Source: JAFECT01 sp963838235
GTDB taxonomy: Bacteria > Pseudomonadota > Alphaproteobacteria > Caulobacterales > Caulobacteraceae
Assembly: GCA_963838235.1 (NCBI GenBank)
Contig: CAWIQJ010000006.1
Span: 248,001-312,000, forward strand
DNA: 64,000 nt
Direction of reading: 5' to 3'
Shown here: positions 61,943 through 64,000 of the stretch, piece after piece
Layout of the letters: every line of letters begins with the position of its first letter
Numbering within the stretch: the first letter of the stretch is position 1
Made by a program: the position numbers and the translations under genes
Notes under the pieces: model-generated
Databases searched by the model: none
The model's input: only the letters and a program-made list of their open reading frames with translations
What the model was told of the DNA's origin: nothing

Positions 61943-63105
61943 TGCGACACCTCGATCAAGGGCTGCAGGCGGAACAATTCCGCGAACGCCAGGAACAGGT
62001 GATAGAGCGTGGACGCCGGGATCGGTTGATCCAGCGGCCGGCCCTCGGCGTCGAGTTGGTCGCGCCAGCAACCCGTCGGCGCCGGCGCCAGATACAGGTC
62101 GAGAATGTTGCCGAGCGTGCGCGCGATGGTCACCGCGTGGGTGACACAGCCGCGGCCTTCGCAGCGGGCCAGGGACGCCTTCAGCAGTTCGGTTTGCGGC
62201 CAGAGGCGGTGGGTCGCTTTCACCACCGCGCCGTCCACGCCGATCGCGTCCCAGGCCAGGCCGTTGGCGGGGTTGAGACCGTGCTTCTCACCGTAACCGG
62301 CGAGCGCCTGCATCAGTATGGTGTGGTAATACCCTGTCACACCGCCGAGCCGGGCGAGCAGCCAGGTCCACTCGAACTGATGGCCGGGCTCGACCACGAT
62401 CGGCGTCACGCGGCGCCAGCCCGCGTCGAAGCCTTCGGCGAGCGTCGAGGTGTTGGCGTCGAACAGGGTGGTGGTGAACAGCTCGCCGAGTTTCGCCGCG
62501 CGCTCCGCCCAACGCGCCTCGCCGGTGGTCTCGTGCAGCGCCAGTATGGCTTCCAGCAGATGCATGTGCGGGTTCTGCAGGCCGCCGGGCGGCGAGTTCG
62601 GATCGGTGGAGCGATAACCGCGCCCGTCGTCGCGGGCGAGACGGCGGTCGATGGCGGCCATGGTCTCTTGCGCCAGGGCCAGCGGCTCATCGTCGCCGGA
62701 GGCGCGGGCGAACCAGGCCAGTGCGTAAAGCGCAAAGGCCTGGTCGTAGAGGTCGAAGGTCGCGTCGCGAACGCCCCCCTCGCGGCCCAGGACCTTGGCC
62801 CAGCCGCCGCCCTCCAGCCGTGCGTGCCGGCGGATGAAATCATAGCCCGCCCGGGCCGCCGCCAGGCCGCCGCCCCAGCCCAGGAGCTGGGCGTGGCTGA
62901 ACACATAGACCTGGCGGGCCTGGACCCGGAAACGCTTGAAATCCAAGGGCTCGACGCGGCCGTCGCGGTCCAGCCGCTCGACGAAGCCCAGGCCCGGAGC
63001 GTCCCGCCCGGTCGTAGCCCAAAGGGGCAGGGCGGCCTCGAAGGTCCAGGCGCGGGCGCGGGCGATGAGGCCCGGCAGGGCGCGCGCGGCCTCGGCCTCA
63101 GTCAT
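61939..63105 (-). CDS. N-acylglucosamine 2-epimerase / sugar isomerase family protein
   Basis: 388 residues. An (alpha/alpha)6 barrel with FSHAQLLGWGGGLAAARAGY, DLYDQAFALYALAWFARASG, LQNPHMHLLEAILALHETTG, VEPGHQFEWTWLLARLGGVT and LWPQTELLKASLARCEGRG, whose His residues (HMHLLEA, GHQFEW) are catalytic in AGE and in YihS/mannose-6-phosphate-isomerase-like enzymes. The substrate could be N-acylglucosamine, mannose or cellobiose-type. Coupled to a GmhB-like phosphatase by GTGA, so a sugar pathway is likely. Confidence 0.88.
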   Translation of the reverse strand: MTEAEAARALPGLIARARAWTFEAALPLWATTGRDAPGLGFVERLDRDGRVEPLDFKRFRVQARQVYVFSHAQLLGWGGGLAAARAGYDFIRRHARLEGGGWAKVLGREGGVRDATFDLYDQAFALYALAWFARASGDDEPLALAQETMAAIDRRLARDDGRGYRSTDPNSPPGGLQNPHMHLLEAILALHETTGEARWAERAAKLGELFTTTLFDANTSTLAEGFDAGWRRVTPIVVEPGHQFEWTWLLARLGGVTGYYHTILMQALAGYGEKHGLNPANGLAWDAIGVDGAVVKATHRLWPQTELLKASLARCEGRGCVTHAVTIARTLGNILDLYLAPAPTGCWRDQLDAEGRPLDQPIPASTLYHLFLAFAELFRLQPLIEVSQ

Positions 63106-63286
63106 GCGGTCCGGTCCGTGGGATCATGACCGCGAGCATAGCTCAGAGAACGAAGCGCGACAGGGCCGCGTTCTTACCCGCGGTCCAAGCCCCGCGCCTG
63201 GGCCTTGACCCAAGCCGGTCCAGCGACAACCCTCCGCCCGGGCTGACCGTTCGGACGCGACACGCGCGCCGGACGTGGAGGGGATC

Positions 63287-64000
63287 ATGGGCAAGGCACT
63301 GAAGATCGCGGGCGTTGTGCTCGCCGGGATCGTCCTGGTACTGATTATCGCCTGGGTCGCGATGCGGCGCGGCGACATTCCGTATGCGAAGCTGGAGGCG
63401 AAATACGGCACGGCGCAGTCGCAGTACGTCGACCTGCCGGGCGGCCTGCACGTGCACTTCCGCGACCAGGGCAATCCGAAGGGACCGGTGGTGGTTCTGG
63501 TGCACGGCTTCTTCGTGAACCTCGACACCTGGACGCCCTGGGTGACGCGGCTGGGCGACACCTATCACATCGTCACCCTGGACCTGCCCGGCCACGGCCT
63601 GACGCGCGCGCCCAAGGGCTATCATCCGACGCTCGCGGGCTATGTGCAGACGCTCGACGCCTTCGTCGGCGCCGAACACCTCAGCAAGTTCACCCTCGGC
63701 GGGTCGTCCATGGGCGGCGACGTCGCGTGGCGTTACGCGCTGGCGCATCCGGACAAGCTGAACGGTCTGATCCTGGTCGATTCCGCGGGCTGGCCCGACA
63801 CGCGGCCGGAAGCGCAACACGGTCTCAAAACCATCCAGGCGTTGCGCTCGCCGTTCGGTCGATTCCTGGCGCTCAATCTCGATGCAACCAAGCGCGTGCA
63901 CGACGCCTTCATGGAGGCCTATGGCGATCCGAAGTTCGTCACCGAGGAGCTGGTGACCAAATACACCGAGCTCGGCCGCGCGCCCGGACACCGCGACGCG
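63287..64000 (+). CDS. Alpha/beta hydrolase, 3' end beyond window
   Basis: An open frame starts at the ATG at 63287 (MGKALKIAGVVLAGIVLVLI) after GTGGAGGGGAT, and runs 238 codons to the window end. The N-terminal helix GVVLAGIVLVLIIAWVAM is a membrane anchor. VVVLVHGFFVNLDTWTPWV carries the oxyanion HG motif, VTLDLPGHGLTRAPKGY follows, and GGSSMGGDVAWRYALAHPDK holds the nucleophile Ser in the elbow GSSMGG; VDSAGWPDTRPEAQHGLK comes next. The catalytic Asp/His should be downstream. Likely an esterase/lipase facing the periplasm. Confidence 0.85.
   Translation, partial: MGKALKIAGVVLAGIVLVLIIAWVAMRRGDIPYAKLEAKYGTAQSQYVDLPGGLHVHFRDQGNPKGPVVVLVHGFFVNLDTWTPWVTRLGDTYHIVTLDLPGHGLTRAPKGYHPTLAGYVQTLDAFVGAEHLSKFTLGGSSMGGDVAWRYALAHPDKLNGLILVDSAGWPDTRPEAQHGLKTIQALRSPFGRFLALNLDATKRVHDAFMEAYGDPKFVTEELVTKYTELGRAPGHRDA

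Noticed and set aside
1..64000. CRISPR arrays, tRNAs, integrases or insertion sequences
   Set aside because: No regularly spaced direct repeats, no cloverleaf-like sequences with a TTCRA arm, and no transposase or integrase motifs seen; xerD is the housekeeping recombinase.

Overview
The window is GC-rich, gene-dense DNA from an alphaproteobacterium, most likely Caulobacterales (Caulobacter/Phenylobacterium-like). I base this on codon style, on GTTC-N7-GTTC LexA and TTAA-N7-TTAA CtrA sites, on GGAAC-N16/17-CGTT sigma-EcfG-type promoters, on several TonB-dependent receptors and porins, and on the xerD / aroK / aroB / CNNM order. All of it looks chromosomal. I see no rRNA, tRNA, CRISPR array, transposase or phage gene.

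Layout. 0-5.3 kb: the start of xerD, an unknown secreted protein, then aroK-aroB-CNNM/CorC transporter, translationally coupled. 5.3-17.2 kb, all minus strand: a response regulator and sensor kinase followed by two tandem RND pumps, a membrane-fusion protein and an outer-membrane factor, plus a small secreted protein that shares an operator-like motif with the pump promoter. 17.2-21.1 kb: a porin, then an outer-membrane barrel divergent from a ModE-like regulator, with a near-consensus molybdenum box between them. 21.1-26.5 kb: phnCDE-type ABC transporter genes and an ornithine decarboxylase / deoxyhypusine-synthase-like pair. This block is riddled with single-base insertions that look like consensus errors. 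26.5-33.3 kb: ClC channel, MarR regulator, Pal-like lipoprotein, PadR regulator, class A acid phosphatase and FAD ferredoxin reductase; three of the promoters carry the same probable PadR operator. 33.5-39.3 kb: an Oar-type TonB receptor, a long inverted repeat, and the agmatine-to-putrescine pair aguA-aguB. 39.3-44.9 kb: the imuA-imuB-dnaE2 mutagenesis cassette, with a LexA box and a sigma-EcfG-like promoter. 44.9-50.3 kb: a cluster of small membrane or envelope stress proteins (two DUF1328, DUF883-like, DUF4142) with superoxide dismutase, a lipid kinase and a phosphoesterase. 50.4-53.9 kb: a FAH/GST-zeta ring-cleavage pair and a coupled pair of degenerate aminotransferase-like and aldo/keto-reductase-like proteins. 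54-58.5 kb: a BtuB-type receptor behind a cobalamin riboswitch, then NAD synthetase. 58.7-64 kb: purC/FKBP, two small secreted proteins, gmhB/AGE-epimerase, and an alpha/beta hydrolase that runs off the end.

How the genes work together. The window combines envelope homeostasis (two-component-controlled efflux, porins, TonB receptors, stress membrane proteins) with polyamine supply: ornithine decarboxylase and AguA/AguB are two routes to putrescine, and the DHS-like protein could turn it into homospermidine. The most interesting items are the near-duplicate RND pair in which one copy has lost a proton-relay aspartate, the Mo-box-controlled outer-membrane barrel, the local PadR regulon, possible dual stress/SOS control of the mutasome, the coupled pseudoenzyme pair, and a 133-bp hairpin repeat present three times.
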